64,000 nt of DNA. Origin: Alphaproteobacteria bacterium (GTDB lineage Bacteria; Pseudomonadota; Alphaproteobacteria; CACIAM-22H2). Of this stretch, positions 18,959-28,963 are shown piece by piece. The stretch's first letter is position 1. Every line of letters starts with the position of its first letter. The notes beneath the pieces were generated by a model, which was not told the DNA's origin, did not search any database, and saw nothing but the letters and a program-made list of their open reading frames with translations. The stretch lies in the NCBI GenBank assembly GCA_016793165.1, contig JAEULA010000101.1, forward strand, positions 1 through 64,000, given 5' to 3'. A program made the translations under genes and the position numbers.

Positions 18959-19369
18959 CTACGCACCGCGCGGATCGTAGCCGAGCGCGAGGAGCGAGCG
19001 GATCGGCCTGAAGAGCGGGCGCGGGAGCGCGTCCCAGGCGAACCAGCGCCAGTCCGCGGCCTTGGTCGGCTCGAGCGCGCGCGGCGTGCCGCGGCCGTGG
19101 TCCGCGATCACGAAGATCGTCACCGCATGCAGGCGCTGGCGTCGGAAGAGATCGAGCACCGTCGGGCCCTGGGCGCGCGGGACGATCGTCACGCCGGCCT
19201 CCTCGCGCGTCTCGCGGCGCGCGCAGGCGAACAGATCCTCGCCGAACTCGAGCTTGCCCCCGGGGAACTGCCAGGTGCCGCGGCCGGGCTCGGCGAGGCG
19301 GCGACCGAGCAGGACCGTGTCGCCGCGGCGGACGATGACACCGACGCCGACGAGCGGCGCCCGGGTCAC
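18959..19369 (-). CDS. Nudix hydrolase
   Basis: A 136-residue Nudix protein. The GTG start at 19369 gives VTRAPLVGVGVIVRRGDTVLL. The Nudix box is complete: GKLEFGE, seven residues, then RETREEAGV, which positions Mg2+ for cleavage of nucleoside diphosphate derivatives. The preceding WQFPGGK and the size fit the MutT/NUDT15-like housecleaning group. The start overlaps the stop of the small secreted protein gene by four bases (GTGA), so it is translated as part of the fumA-secreted protein-Nudix operon. Confidence 0.9.
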   Translation of the reverse strand: MTRAPLVGVGVIVRRGDTVLLGRRLAEPGRGTWQFPGGKLEFGEDLFACARRETREEAGVTIVPRAQGPTVLDLFRRQRLHAVTIFVIADHGRGTPRALEPTKAADWRWFAWDALPRPLFRPIRSLLALGYDPRGA

Positions 19370-19796
19370 CCGCAGCTCGCCTGCGGCTTCGTGCGGCCGG
19401 TCTCGATGCGCTTGGCTGCCGCGTTCCAGACGAAGCGGAAGCTGCAGCGCTTGATCGTGGTCGGCAGGGCGACGGTCAGCGTCGCATCGGTGTCGAGATA
19501 GCGGCAGACCAGGACCGCGGGGCGCGTGCGCGGATCGGGCAGGTCGAAGATCTGCACGCGGGCTTCGCCCTCGCGGCTCTCGCGGCTCGGCGCCAGATCG
19601 GCCTTCTCGGCCGGCAGCCCGTCGAAGACGGACATGCGCAGGAACGGACGCGTGCGCGTGGCGCCGTCGCCGCGGAAGCCCGGCGGCGCCTGCGGCTGCT
19701 CGTTCACCGCCAGCTCGGCCGGGCAGCGGACCTGCGCGGTCGCGTCGAGCGCCGCCAGGCTCGCCCCGGCCAGGAGCGCGATCGTTGCCGCGCGCA

Positions 19797-19797
<1 letters not shown>
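19366..19797 (-). CDS. Small secreted cysteine-containing protein (STY0301-like)
   Basis: A 143-residue protein with a signal peptide (MRAATIALLAGASLAALDATAQ) and a mature start VRCPAELAV. Four cysteines (RCPAEL, LVCRYL, KRCSFRF, QASCG) suggest two disulfides. The layout, with an N-terminal CPxxL motif, a central VFDGLPAEKADLAP segment and late CRY/C repeats, resembles STY0301-family secreted proteins, but this is a tentative call. Start ATG and the fumarase stop TGA overlap by one base. The function is unknown. Confidence 0.75.
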
Positions 19798-21416
<1,619 letters not shown>

Positions 21417-21477
21417 GCGGGTCAGCCGGGCGGGCGGGCCCGGTCCTCTGTTGCTGCGGCTGAAGACGGCGGGAGCG

Positions 21478-21957
21478 TTACTTCTTGCGGAAGGTGTCGA
21501 GGCGCACGACGCGGTCGTCGCCCTCTGCGGGCGGCTTGGGGTCCGCGGGCGGGGTCGGCGGGGTCGGCGGCGTCGGCTCGGTCGCGGCGACGGCGGGCGG
21601 CTCGCTGCCGGGGAACTGCAGCGCGAACTGGACCGAGGGGTCGACGAAGGACGTCACGGCGGCGAAGGGCACGACCAGCCGCTCCTTGTTCTTGTCGAAG
21701 CTCAGCGTGACCTTGAAGTGGTCGTCGAAGACGGCGAGGCCCCAGAACTGATACTGGAGCACGATCGTCATCTCGCGCGGATATTTCTGCGCCAGCTTGG
21801 GCGGGATCTCGACGCCGGGATACTCGGTCCGGAACGAGATGTAGAAGTGGTGCTGGCCGGGAAGCCCGCTCTCGGCGACCTGGATGAGCGCCTCGCGCAT
21901 CACCCCGCGCATAGCGGATTCCATCATCTGCTCGTAGCGCAACCCGTCGTTCGCCAC
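21478..21957 (-). CDS. sspB: ClpXP adaptor SspB, alphaproteobacterial type
   Basis: A 159-residue protein. The N-terminal fold (YEQMMESAMRGVMREALIQVAE, GQHHFYISFRTEYPGVEIP, REMTIVLQYQFWGLAVFDDHFKVTLSF) is the SspB substrate-binding domain that recognises ssrA-tagged proteins. A proline-rich linker (TPPTPPTPPADPKPPAEG) separates it from the C-terminal ClpX-docking tail RVVRLDTFRKK. SspB delivers tmRNA-tagged polypeptides to ClpXP. The gene lies just downstream of, and in the same direction as, the tmRNA gene that makes those tags, so the two halves of the trans-translation clearance pathway are adjacent. Confidence 0.95.
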   Translation of the reverse strand: MANDGLRYEQMMESAMRGVMREALIQVAESGLPGQHHFYISFRTEYPGVEIPPKLAQKYPREMTIVLQYQFWGLAVFDDHFKVTLSFDKNKERLVVPFAAVTSFVDPSVQFALQFPGSEPPAVAATEPTPPTPPTPPADPKPPAEGDDRVVRLDTFRKK

Positions 21958-22039
21958 CGGCGTCCTCGCTTCGCTCGATGTTCTCGGGCCGCGAGGCCCG
22001 TTTCGGCTCCTGCCGCCGCGGCAAGCGTCCGGGCGTCAA

Positions 22040-22319
22040 GTGGGGGGCTTCTGTTGCCCGGTGCCCCCCGAACCGCGACTAGGCGTCTTGGGCTAAGCCG
22101 TTAGGCTCAGGCCGCGACGCGGTTGTCGAGAGCCACGTTGTCGTTGGCGTCTCAGTTTTGGCCCGATGACGGCGGTACCATGCCGGGCAAACTTCGTGCC
22201 TTTACTCGCGCGTCGATCCTGGTTCGCCCCCGCAGAAGATGGTGGAGGCGCCGGGCACTGCCCCCGGGTCCGCATCGGCTATTGCGCACGCTATTTATCG
22301 CCATAGTCGGTTTCCCGAC
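22040..22319 (-). ncRNA. ssrA: tmRNA, circularly permuted two-piece form
   Basis: The acceptor piece comes first on the minus strand and ends in CGCCTCCACCA, with the encoded CCA at 22242-22240. An 8-base spacer follows (22239-22232). The coding piece then starts GGGGGCGAACCAGGATCGACG at 22231. GGGGGCG pairs with CGCCTCC (one G-U) to rebuild a 7-bp tRNA-like acceptor stem. The tag frame runs from GCC at 22148 to TGA at 22107 and encodes ANDNVALDNRVAA. A TGAGCC/GGCTTA hairpin follows the stop, and a GGGGGGC/GCCCCCC stem (22042-22069) is a probable pseudoknot arm. This permuted order is the established alphaproteobacterial arrangement. The outer ends of both pieces are approximate. Confidence 0.93.
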
Positions 22320-22325
22320 GGCCTG

Positions 22326-22353
22326 AATATAGGCGCAGCTCCGCACGGATCAA
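22326..22353 (-). promoter_or_regulatory. Promoter of the tmRNA gene
   Basis: Reading the minus strand, TTGATC (22353-22348) is followed 16 bases later by TATATT (22331-22326). This is a near-consensus sigma-70-type promoter, unusually AT-rich for this GC-rich context. It predicts transcription starting near 22319, just before the acceptor piece. Confidence 0.75.
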
Positions 22354-22499
22354 AGGGATGTCGGGGCTCGGGGAGCGGCCCTTGGGGCGGCCGGGGTTGC
22401 GCCCGGCGCGCGACCGCGCGAGCCTCCGGCCGGGCTTGCGCGGCGCGGGGCGGCGGCGCAGTTAATCCCGCATCGGTCCCTCGGAGTCGGCTGGCGGCG

Positions 22500-23294
22500 A
22501 TGCGGCAATATCTCGACCTGCTTCAACACATCCTCGACAAGGGCGTGGTCAAGAAGGACCGCACCGGGGTCGGCACCAAGAGCGTGTTCGGCCACCAGAT
22601 GCGCTTCGACCTCGCTGCCGGGTTCCCGCTGGTGACGACCAAGAAGCTGCATCTGCGCTCGATCGTCCACGAGCTGCTGTGGTTCCTGCGCGGCGACACG
22701 AACGTCCGCTACCTGCGCGACAACGGCGTGACGATCTGGGACGAGTGGGCCGACGCGGACGGCGAGCTGGGCCCGGTCTACGGCCATCAGTGGCGCAGCT
22801 GGCCGACGCCGGACGGCCGGCAGATCGACCAGATCACGCAGCTGCTCGACCAGATCCGGCGCAATCCCGACAGCCGGCGCCTGATCGTCACGGCCTGGAA
22901 CCCCGGCGACATCGACAAGATGAAGCTGCCGCCGTGCCACTGCCTGTTCCAGTTCTACGTCGCCGAGGGGCGTCTCTCCTGCCAGCTCTACCAACGCTCG
23001 GCCGACGTGTTCCTCGGCGTGCCGTTCAACATCGCCTCCTATGCGCAGCTCACGATGATGATCGCGCAGGTGAGCGGGCTGCAGCCCGGCGAGTTCGTGC
23101 ACACGCTGGGCGACGCGCATCTGTACCTGAACCATGTCGAGCAGGCGCTGACCCAGCTCGGCCGCGTGCCGCGCGAATTGCCGAGGCTGGAGATCGATCC
23201 GGGGGTGCGCGACCTGTTCGCCTACCGCTACGAGCATTTCAGGCTCGTCGGCTACGACCCGCATCCGCACATCTCGGCCCCGGTCGCGGTGTGA
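22500..23294 (+). CDS. thyA: Thymidylate synthase
   Basis: A 264-residue ThyA, the same length as the E. coli enzyme. It makes dTMP from dUMP using methylenetetrahydrofolate. The catalytic cysteine is Cys146 in LPPCHCLFQFYV, at exactly the classical position. RTGVGTKSVFG, HELLWFLRGDTN, YGHQWRSW, RSADVFLGVPFNIASYA and DPHPHISAPVAV are all conserved. The ATG at 22500 is chosen because it begins the conserved MRQYLDLLQHIL; the open frame upstream overlaps the tmRNA region and is spurious. The next gene, folA, overlaps the stop by four bases, so synthesis and recycling of the folate cofactor are coupled. Confidence 0.96.
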   Translation: MRQYLDLLQHILDKGVVKKDRTGVGTKSVFGHQMRFDLAAGFPLVTTKKLHLRSIVHELLWFLRGDTNVRYLRDNGVTIWDEWADADGELGPVYGHQWRSWPTPDGRQIDQITQLLDQIRRNPDSRRLIVTAWNPGDIDKMKLPPCHCLFQFYVAEGRLSCQLYQRSADVFLGVPFNIASYAQLTMMIAQVSGLQPGEFVHTLGDAHLYLNHVEQALTQLGRVPRELPRLEIDPGVRDLFAYRYEHFRLVGYDPHPHISAPVAV

Positions 23295-23806
23295 GCGCGA
23301 CCGCCGCGGACGGCGCCGTCGCGATCGTCGCGGCGATGGCGCGCGATCGAGCCATCGGTCGCGACAACGCGCTGCCCTGGCGACTGCCCGAGGACCTGCG
23401 CCGCTTCAAGGGTCTGACGCTCGGCCACGCCGTGATCATGGGGCGACGTACCTGGGAGTCGATCGGCCGGCCCCTTCCGGATCGGGTCAGCATCGTGGTG
23501 ACGCGCGATCCGCTGTGGCAGGCGGCCGGTGCGCGTGCGGCGCCGGATCTCGACGCGGCGCTGGTGTTGGCGCGCGCCGAGCGGCCCGGTCGGGCCGCGA
23601 TGATCATCGGCGGCGCGCAGATCTATGCGCTGGCCCTGCCGCGGGCGACACGGCTGCATCTCACCGAGATCGACGTCGCGGTGCCGGGCGCCGACGCGCA
23701 TTTCCCGCCCTTACCCGCGGGCGCCTGGCGCGAGTCGGCGCGCGAGGCCGGCATTTCGGCATCCGGGCTGCGCTACGCCTTCGTCGACTACCTGCGCGCC
23801 GCCTGA
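23291..23806 (+). CDS. folA: Dihydrofolate reductase
   Basis: A 171-residue DHFR that regenerates tetrahydrofolate consumed by ThyA. The diagnostic segment ARDRAIGRDNALPWRLPEDLRRFK contains the substrate-binding region, and AVIMGRRTWESIG and MIIGGAQIYALALP carry the NADPH-binding motifs. It starts with GTG at 23291 inside the thyA stop (GTGTGA), so translation is coupled. The C-terminus ends three bases before the convergent apbC gene, leaving no room for a conventional terminator. Confidence 0.94.
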   Translation: MSATAADGAVAIVAAMARDRAIGRDNALPWRLPEDLRRFKGLTLGHAVIMGRRTWESIGRPLPDRVSIVVTRDPLWQAAGARAAPDLDAALVLARAERPGRAAMIIGGAQIYALALPRATRLHLTEIDVAVPGADAHFPPLPAGAWRESAREAGISASGLRYAFVDYLRAA

Positions 23807-23809
23807 CCT

Positions 23810-24940
23810 TCAGCTGACGACGATGCGTGGCGCGGCGCGCGGCGCGTCGCCGCCGCTGAGTTTGGCCCAGACCTTGTCGGCGATCGCGCGATAGGCCTTG
23901 GCATGCGCGCCCTCCGGCTCGCTGATCACGATCGGACGGCCGCCGTCGGAGGTCTCGCGGATGACGATGTGCAGCGGCAGCTCGCCGAGGAAGTCCACGC
24001 CGGTCTTCGCAGCCTCGGCCTTCGCCCCGCCGTGCCCGAAGATGTGCTCGACGTGCCCGCAATTCGAGCACACGTGGTAGCTCATGTTCTCGACGATCCC
24101 GAGCACGGGGACGTCCACCTTGCGGAACATGTTGAGGCCCTTGCGCGCGTCGATCAGCGCGATGTCCTGCGGCGTCGACACGATGATGGCGCCGGCGAGC
24201 GGCACGCGCTGCGCCATCGTCAGCTGGGCGTCGCCGGTGCCGGGCGGCATGTCGACGACCAGCACGTCGAGCTCGCCCCAGGCCACGTCGCGCATCATCT
24301 GCTCCAGCGCTCCCATGACCATCGGTCCGCGCCAGATCATCGGCGTGTCCTCCGGCACCAGGAAGCCCATCGACATCACCTTCACGCCGTAGTTCGACAT
24401 CGGCATGAGCGTCTTGCCGTCCGGCGACTGCGGCCGGCCCGAGATGCCCATCATGCGCGGCTGCGACGGGCCGTAGATGTCGGCATCGAGGATCCCGATC
24501 TTCAGCCCCTTGCCGGCCAGCGCCATGGCGAGGTTCGTCGCCGTCGTCGACTTGCCGACGCCGCCCTTGCCCGAGGCGACGGCGACGATGTGCTTCACGC
24601 CGGGCACGAGCTGCTTGCCGCCCGGCGAATTCGGGCCGCCGGCAGGCCCGGCGCCGGGCGCGCGCGCTGCGGCCGCCGGCGCGCCGGCGCGCTCCGCCGT
24701 CAGGACCGCGGTGACCGAGAGCACGCCGGGCAGCGCCTCGACCGCCTTTTCGGCCGCCTTGCGCAACGGTTCGAGATGCGGCCCGCGCTTGGCCTCGACC
24801 TCGAGCGAGAAGCCGACATGGCCGTCGCGGACCGCGAGGCCCTTCACCATCCCGAGGCTGACGACATCCTGGCGGCGGTCGGGATCGAGCACACGCTTGA
24901 GTGCATCGATGACGGCGGCTTCAGTCGGCGTGGCAGCCAT
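23810..24940 (-). CDS. apbC: Mrp/ApbC-type P-loop iron-sulfur carrier
   Basis: A 376-residue Mrp/NBP35 ATPase. An N-terminal DUF59/MIP18-like domain (AAVIDALKRVLDPDRRQDVVSLGMV) is linked by a Gly/Ala/Pro-rich stretch to the P-loop domain with the deviant Walker A ASGKGGVGKST. DADIYGPSQPRMMG and VVDMPPGTGDAQLT follow, and the cluster-coordinating CxxC is in VCSNCGH. The protein binds and transfers a 4Fe-4S cluster to apo-enzymes. It is divergent from hflK, with about 200 bases between starts, which hold a heat-shock-like promoter facing hflK. Confidence 0.95.
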   Translation of the reverse strand: MAATPTEAAVIDALKRVLDPDRRQDVVSLGMVKGLAVRDGHVGFSLEVEAKRGPHLEPLRKAAEKAVEALPGVLSVTAVLTAERAGAPAAAARAPGAGPAGGPNSPGGKQLVPGVKHIVAVASGKGGVGKSTTATNLAMALAGKGLKIGILDADIYGPSQPRMMGISGRPQSPDGKTLMPMSNYGVKVMSMGFLVPEDTPMIWRGPMVMGALEQMMRDVAWGELDVLVVDMPPGTGDAQLTMAQRVPLAGAIIVSTPQDIALIDARKGLNMFRKVDVPVLGIVENMSYHVCSNCGHVEHIFGHGGAKAEAAKTGVDFLGELPLHIVIRETSDGGRPIVISEPEGAHAKAYRAIADKVWAKLSGGDAPRAAPRIVVS

Positions 24941-24958
24941 GGCGGATCCCTTTTAGCG

Positions 24959-24986
24959 CTTGAATTCTTTGATCTGACGCCGATAT
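24959..24986 (+). promoter_or_regulatory. Candidate heat-shock (sigma-32-like) promoter for hflK-hflC-degP
   Basis: CTTGAA at 24959-24964 is followed, 17 bases after CTTG, by CCGATAT (24980-24986). This resembles the alphaproteobacterial RpoH pattern CTTG-N17-CYTAT. It faces the hflK-hflC-degP operon, whose products handle membrane and periplasmic protein damage, and would give a leader of about 155 bases. No transcript data support it. Confidence 0.45.
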
Positions 24987-25148
24987 CTGGCGGCGCCTGC
25001 GCGGCGGCGTCCGGTTGTGAGCCGGGGGCGCGGGTCATATAAAGCCAGTGCTACTCATCGCCAAGGCGCGCAAACGTCCCGCCGCGGCTGGACATCAACG
25101 GATGACGGGCCCGGTGCCGGGTCGTCGTCGCTTTTCGGAGGCGCAACG

Positions 25149-26342
25149 ATGCCCTGGTCGCAAGGTGGTGGTCCCTGGGGTGGCGGCAGCGGGGGCGGCG
25201 GTAGCAACGGCGGCGGTGGCGGCGGAAACAGCCCCTGGGGTCGTCCATCGGGCGGCGGCGGCGGTGGTGGCGGCGGCGGGCCGTTCGGCGGTGGCCAGCC
25301 TCCCAACATCGAGGACCTGATCAAGCGCTCCCAGGAGCGGATGAAGTCCTTCCTGCCAGGCGGCATGGGGAACCTGCGCGGCGTGGCGCTCATCCTCGGC
25401 GCGCTGGCGCTGCTGTGGGTCGGCAGCGGCTTCTACATCGTTCAACCCAATGAGCTGGGCATCGTCCTGCGCTTCGGCCAGCCGGTCCGCCAGGCGCTGC
25501 CGGGCTGGAACTATCATCTGCCGCGGCCGATCGAGACGGTCATCAAGCCGTCGGTGACGACCGTGAATTCGCTCGATATCGGCTTCCGCTCGGCGAGCGA
25601 GGCGCGCGGCGGTCGCGCGGTCACCCGGCCCGAGGAAGGCCAGATGCTGACCGGCGATGAGAACATCCTCGATCTCCAGTACACGGTGTTCTGGAAGATC
25701 AAGGACGCGCGCGACTACATCTTCAACATCATCCTGCCCGAGCTCACCGTGCGGCAGGCCTCCGAGAGCGCGATGCGCGAGGTCGTGGGCAACATGCGTG
25801 CCCAGGAGGCGCTGGCCCAGGGGCGCGTGCAGATCGAGGCCCACGGCCAGAAGCTGATCCAGCAGATCCTCGACGAATACAAGGCGGGGATCGAAGTCAC
25901 GCAGGTCCAGCTGCGCGGCGTGGAGCCGCCGGCCCAGGTCATCAACTCGTTCCGCGACGTCCAGGTCGCGCAGGCCGACCGCGAGCGCGCGCGCAACGAG
26001 GCGGAGGCCTACCGCAACCAGATCGTTCCCGAGGCGCGCGGCCAGGCGCAGCGCCTGCTGCAGGAGGCCGAGGCCTATCGCCAGCAGGTGATCGCGCAGG
26101 CCCAGGGCGAGACGCGCCGCTTCACCGCGCTGCTCGACGCCTACCGACTGGCGCCCGACGTCACCAAGCGCCGGCTGTACCTCGAGATGATGGAAGAGAT
26201 GCTGGCCCGGACCAACAAGGTGATCATCGATCAGCCCAGCGGCGGCAGCGGCGTGGTGCCGTTCCTGCCGCTCCAGGAAATGCTGCGGCGCGGCGGCAGC
26301 GCGCCGCCCGCCCAGGGTCAGCCGGCAGGAGCCCGCCCATGA
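25149..26342 (+). CDS. hflK: FtsH protease modulator HflK
   Basis: A 397-residue SPFH/band-7 membrane protein. The N-terminus is extremely glycine-rich (SQGGGPWGGGSGGGGSNG and onward), as usual for HflK. A transmembrane helix follows (VALILGALALLWVGSGFYIV), then the SPFH domain (PNELGIVLRFGQPVRQALPGWNYHLPRP) and a long charged coiled coil (QADRERARNEAEAYRNQIVPEARGQAQRLLQEAEAYRQQV). HflK and HflC form a ring complex around FtsH in the inner membrane and modulate degradation. The ATG at 25149 is preceded by CGGAGG. The stop overlaps hflC by four bases. Confidence 0.95.
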   Translation: MPWSQGGGPWGGGSGGGGSNGGGGGGNSPWGRPSGGGGGGGGGGPFGGGQPPNIEDLIKRSQERMKSFLPGGMGNLRGVALILGALALLWVGSGFYIVQPNELGIVLRFGQPVRQALPGWNYHLPRPIETVIKPSVTTVNSLDIGFRSASEARGGRAVTRPEEGQMLTGDENILDLQYTVFWKIKDARDYIFNIILPELTVRQASESAMREVVGNMRAQEALAQGRVQIEAHGQKLIQQILDEYKAGIEVTQVQLRGVEPPAQVINSFRDVQVAQADRERARNEAEAYRNQIVPEARGQAQRLLQEAEAYRQQVIAQAQGETRRFTALLDAYRLAPDVTKRRLYLEMMEEMLARTNKVIIDQPSGGSGVVPFLPLQEMLRRGGSAPPAQGQPAGARP

Positions 26343-27235
26343 ACCGCCTCGTTCCCGCGCTCCTCGTCGTCGCCGGCCTTCTGGCGGCAATCGGCTACAC
26401 GAGCCTCTACATCGTCGATCTGCGCCAGCAGGCGCTCGTCCTCGAGTTCGGCAATCCGCAGCGCACGGTCCGCGAGCCGGGGCTGCAGTTCAAGAAGCCG
26501 TGGCAGACGGTGCTGATGTTCGACCAGCGCCTGCTGGACTTCGATGCCGACGCCCAGGAGGTCACGCTGGGCGACCAGCGCCGAATGGTGGTGGACGCCT
26601 ATGCGCGGTACAAGATCACGGACCCGCTCGAGTTCTACAAGACGATCGGGACCGAGATGAACTTCCGCCAGCGGCTCGGCGCGATCGTCAACGCGACGCT
26701 GCGCAACACGCTCGGTCAGGTGCCGTTCGCGGCGTTGCTGTCCGATCGCCGCGCGGCCGTCATGCGCGACGTGCGCGACGTGGTGGCGCGCGAGGCCGCG
26801 TCGTTCGGCGTCACCGTCGTCGACGTCCGCTTCATGCGCGCCGACCTGCATCCCGACAACAGCCCGGCGATCTTCCGCCGGATGCAGACGGAGCGCGAGC
26901 GCGAGGCCCGCGAGGCGCGCGGCCAGGGCTCGGAGACCAAGCAGCGCATCACCGCCGAGGCCGAGCGCGAGCGCACCATCCTCGTCGCCGAGGCGCAACG
27001 CGAGGCGCAGGTCCTGCGCGGCCAGGGCGACGCCGATGCGACGCGGATCTATGCCGAGGCCTTCGGCAAGGACCCGTCCTTCTACGACTTCTGGCGCTCG
27101 CTCGAGGCGCAGCGCAAGGCGCTCGCCGAGGGCACGACGCTGATCCTGTCCCCGGACAGCGACTTCTTCCGCTTCTTCCGCGACATGGGCGGCAGCGACC
27201 CGGTGCGCGGGGACGGCGCCACGCCGCGCCGCTGA
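26339..27235 (+). CDS. hflC: FtsH protease modulator HflC
   Basis: A 298-residue band-7 protein, partner of HflK. An N-terminal membrane anchor (ALLVVAGLLAAIGYTSLYIV) is followed by the SPFH domain (QALVLEFGNPQRTVREPGLQFKKPWQTV), the conserved VDAYARYKITDPLEFY, and a coiled-coil (QTEREREAREARGQGSETKQRITAEAERE). The C-terminal YDFWRSLEAQRKAL segment is typical. The ATG overlaps the hflK stop (ATGA). degP follows after about 140 bases in the same direction. Confidence 0.95.
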   Translation: MNRLVPALLVVAGLLAAIGYTSLYIVDLRQQALVLEFGNPQRTVREPGLQFKKPWQTVLMFDQRLLDFDADAQEVTLGDQRRMVVDAYARYKITDPLEFYKTIGTEMNFRQRLGAIVNATLRNTLGQVPFAALLSDRRAAVMRDVRDVVAREAASFGVTVVDVRFMRADLHPDNSPAIFRRMQTEREREAREARGQGSETKQRITAEAERERTILVAEAQREAQVLRGQGDADATRIYAEAFGKDPSFYDFWRSLEAQRKALAEGTTLILSPDSDFFRFFRDMGGSDPVRGDGATPRR

Positions 27236-27374
27236 TCGTGATCAATCCGCGCCGCGCGTCGCCCGGCTTTTCCTGGACGGCGCGCGGCGGGGGCTCCTAG
27301 CATTCCCGGCCACACCCCCGACAAGATCATCGCCTATCCGGAAGCCCAGGCCTTCTCAGGGAGTCGTGACGACC

Positions 27375-28937
27375 ATGCGTCCGATCGTGCGTAAGACTTC
27401 GATGTTCGAGACCCTCGCGCGCAGGGCGACCACCGCGCTCTGCATCGCGACCTTCGCCGCCGGAATGTTCGCTGCGGCGCCGGTGGGCGCGCAGGACCGC
27501 CTGCCGGCGCCCGGGGCGCCCGCTGCGGGCTTCGCCGACCTCGCCGAGCGCCTGTTGCCGGCGGTCGTCAACATATCGACGACTCAGGTCGTGCGGCCGC
27601 AGGGCGGCGCGCCGGGGCAGCCCGGCCAGCCCAACCAGCGCCGTCCGGAGACGCCCCAGTTCCCGCCCGGCTCGCCGTTCGAGGAATTCTTCAAGGAGTT
27701 CTTCGATCGCCAGGGGCGCGGCGGCAACAGCCCGGACCAGGCCCCGCGGCGCGCGACCTCTCTGGGCTCGGGCTTCATCATCGACGCGAGCGGCATCGTG
27801 GTGACCAACAACCACGTCATCGCCGAGGCAGACGAGATCAAGGTCATTCTCCAGGACAACACCCAGCTCAGCGCCAAGCTGCTGGGCCGCGACCCGAAGA
27901 CCGACCTCGCCGTGCTCAAGGTCGAATCGTCCAAGCCGCTGCCGGCGGTGAGCCTCGGGAACTCCGACGGCGTGCGCATCGGCGACTGGGTGCTCGCCAT
28001 CGGCAACCCGTTCGGTCTCGGCGGCACGGTGACCGCCGGAATCCTGTCGGCGCGCGCCCGCGACATCAACGCCGGCCCCTACGACGATTTCCTGCAGACC
28101 GATGCGTCGATCAATCGCGGCAATTCGGGCGGCCCGTTGTTCAACATGGCGGGCGAGGTGATCGGCATCAACACCGCGATCTACTCGCCCAGCGGCGGCT
28201 CGATCGGCATCGGCTTCTCGATCCCGTCTTCGCTCGCCAAGCCGGTGATCGAGCAGCTGCGCGACTTCGGCCGCACGCGGCGCGGCTGGCTCGGCGTCAA
28301 CATCCAGAACGTCACCGACGAGATCGCCGAGAGCCTCGGCCTCGACAAGGCCAAGGGCGCGCTTGTCGCGCGCGTCATGGAGAAGGGCCCGGCGGAGAAG
28401 TCTGGCATCCAGTCCGGCGACGTGATCGTGAAGTTCGACGGCAAAGACGTGACCGACATGCGCCGCCTGCCGCGGCTCGTCGCCGAGACGCCGGTGGGCA
28501 AGGCGGTGAAGGTCGACGTCTGGCGCAAGAACCAGGCCGTCACGCTCGACGTCACCCTGGGCGAGCTGGAGGAGAGCGAGCAGCAGGCGACCCAGACCCA
28601 GCGGCCGCGCCCGCAGCAGCAGGGCGCGGCGTCGATCGAGGCGCTCGGCATGACGCTGACGGCGCTGACGCCGGAGCTGCGCGAGAAGTTCCAGGTCCCG
28701 GAGCGCACCAAGGGCGTGCTGGTGACGAAGGTGGACGACGGGTCGACGGCGGCGGAGCGCGGGTTGCGCGCGGGCGACGTGATCGTCGAGGTCGCGCAGC
28801 AGGAGGTCACCCAGCCCTCGCAGGTCGTCGACAAGGTCCAGGAGGCCCGCAAGGCGAACCGGCGCAGCGTGCTCGTGATGGTTGAGCGCGCGGGTGAGCA
28901 GCGCTTCGTCGGCCTGCCCGTCGATCCGCGCGGCTGA
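27375..28937 (+). CDS. degP: Periplasmic serine endoprotease DegP/MucD
   Basis: A 520-residue Do-family protease with a signal peptide (ATTALCIATFAAGMFAAAPVGAQ), the triad His147 (TNNHVI), Asp177 (PKTDLAVLK) and Ser251 (GNSGGPLF), and two PDZ domains (WLGVNIQNVTDEI..., then LGMTLTALTPELREK...). It degrades misfolded periplasmic and outer-membrane proteins. The start is ambiguous: GTG at 27366 has the AGGGAG site too close (2 bases), so the ATG at 27375 is preferred. A CCTAGC sequence at 27296-27301, 17 bases after CTGGAC, may be its own promoter, in addition to read-through from hflKC. A strong hairpin follows the gene. Confidence 0.95.
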   Translation: MRPIVRKTSMFETLARRATTALCIATFAAGMFAAAPVGAQDRLPAPGAPAAGFADLAERLLPAVVNISTTQVVRPQGGAPGQPGQPNQRRPETPQFPPGSPFEEFFKEFFDRQGRGGNSPDQAPRRATSLGSGFIIDASGIVVTNNHVIAEADEIKVILQDNTQLSAKLLGRDPKTDLAVLKVESSKPLPAVSLGNSDGVRIGDWVLAIGNPFGLGGTVTAGILSARARDINAGPYDDFLQTDASINRGNSGGPLFNMAGEVIGINTAIYSPSGGSIGIGFSIPSSLAKPVIEQLRDFGRTRRGWLGVNIQNVTDEIAESLGLDKAKGALVARVMEKGPAEKSGIQSGDVIVKFDGKDVTDMRRLPRLVAETPVGKAVKVDVWRKNQAVTLDVTLGELEESEQQATQTQRPRPQQQGAASIEALGMTLTALTPELREKFQVPERTKGVLVTKVDDGSTAAERGLRAGDVIVEVAQQEVTQPSQVVDKVQEARKANRRSVLVMVERAGEQRFVGLPVDPRG

Positions 28938-28963
28938 CCGCGCGCACCCCGACTTGACGCGCG

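Noticed and set aside
22239..22499. N-terminal extension of thyA
   Set aside because: It overlaps the tmRNA gene; the ATG at 22500 gives the standard 264-residue enzyme with Cys146 in the right place.
25149..25310. GGC-rich repeat that might be a simple-sequence or mobile repeat
   Set aside because: It encodes the normal glycine-rich N-terminus of HflK.
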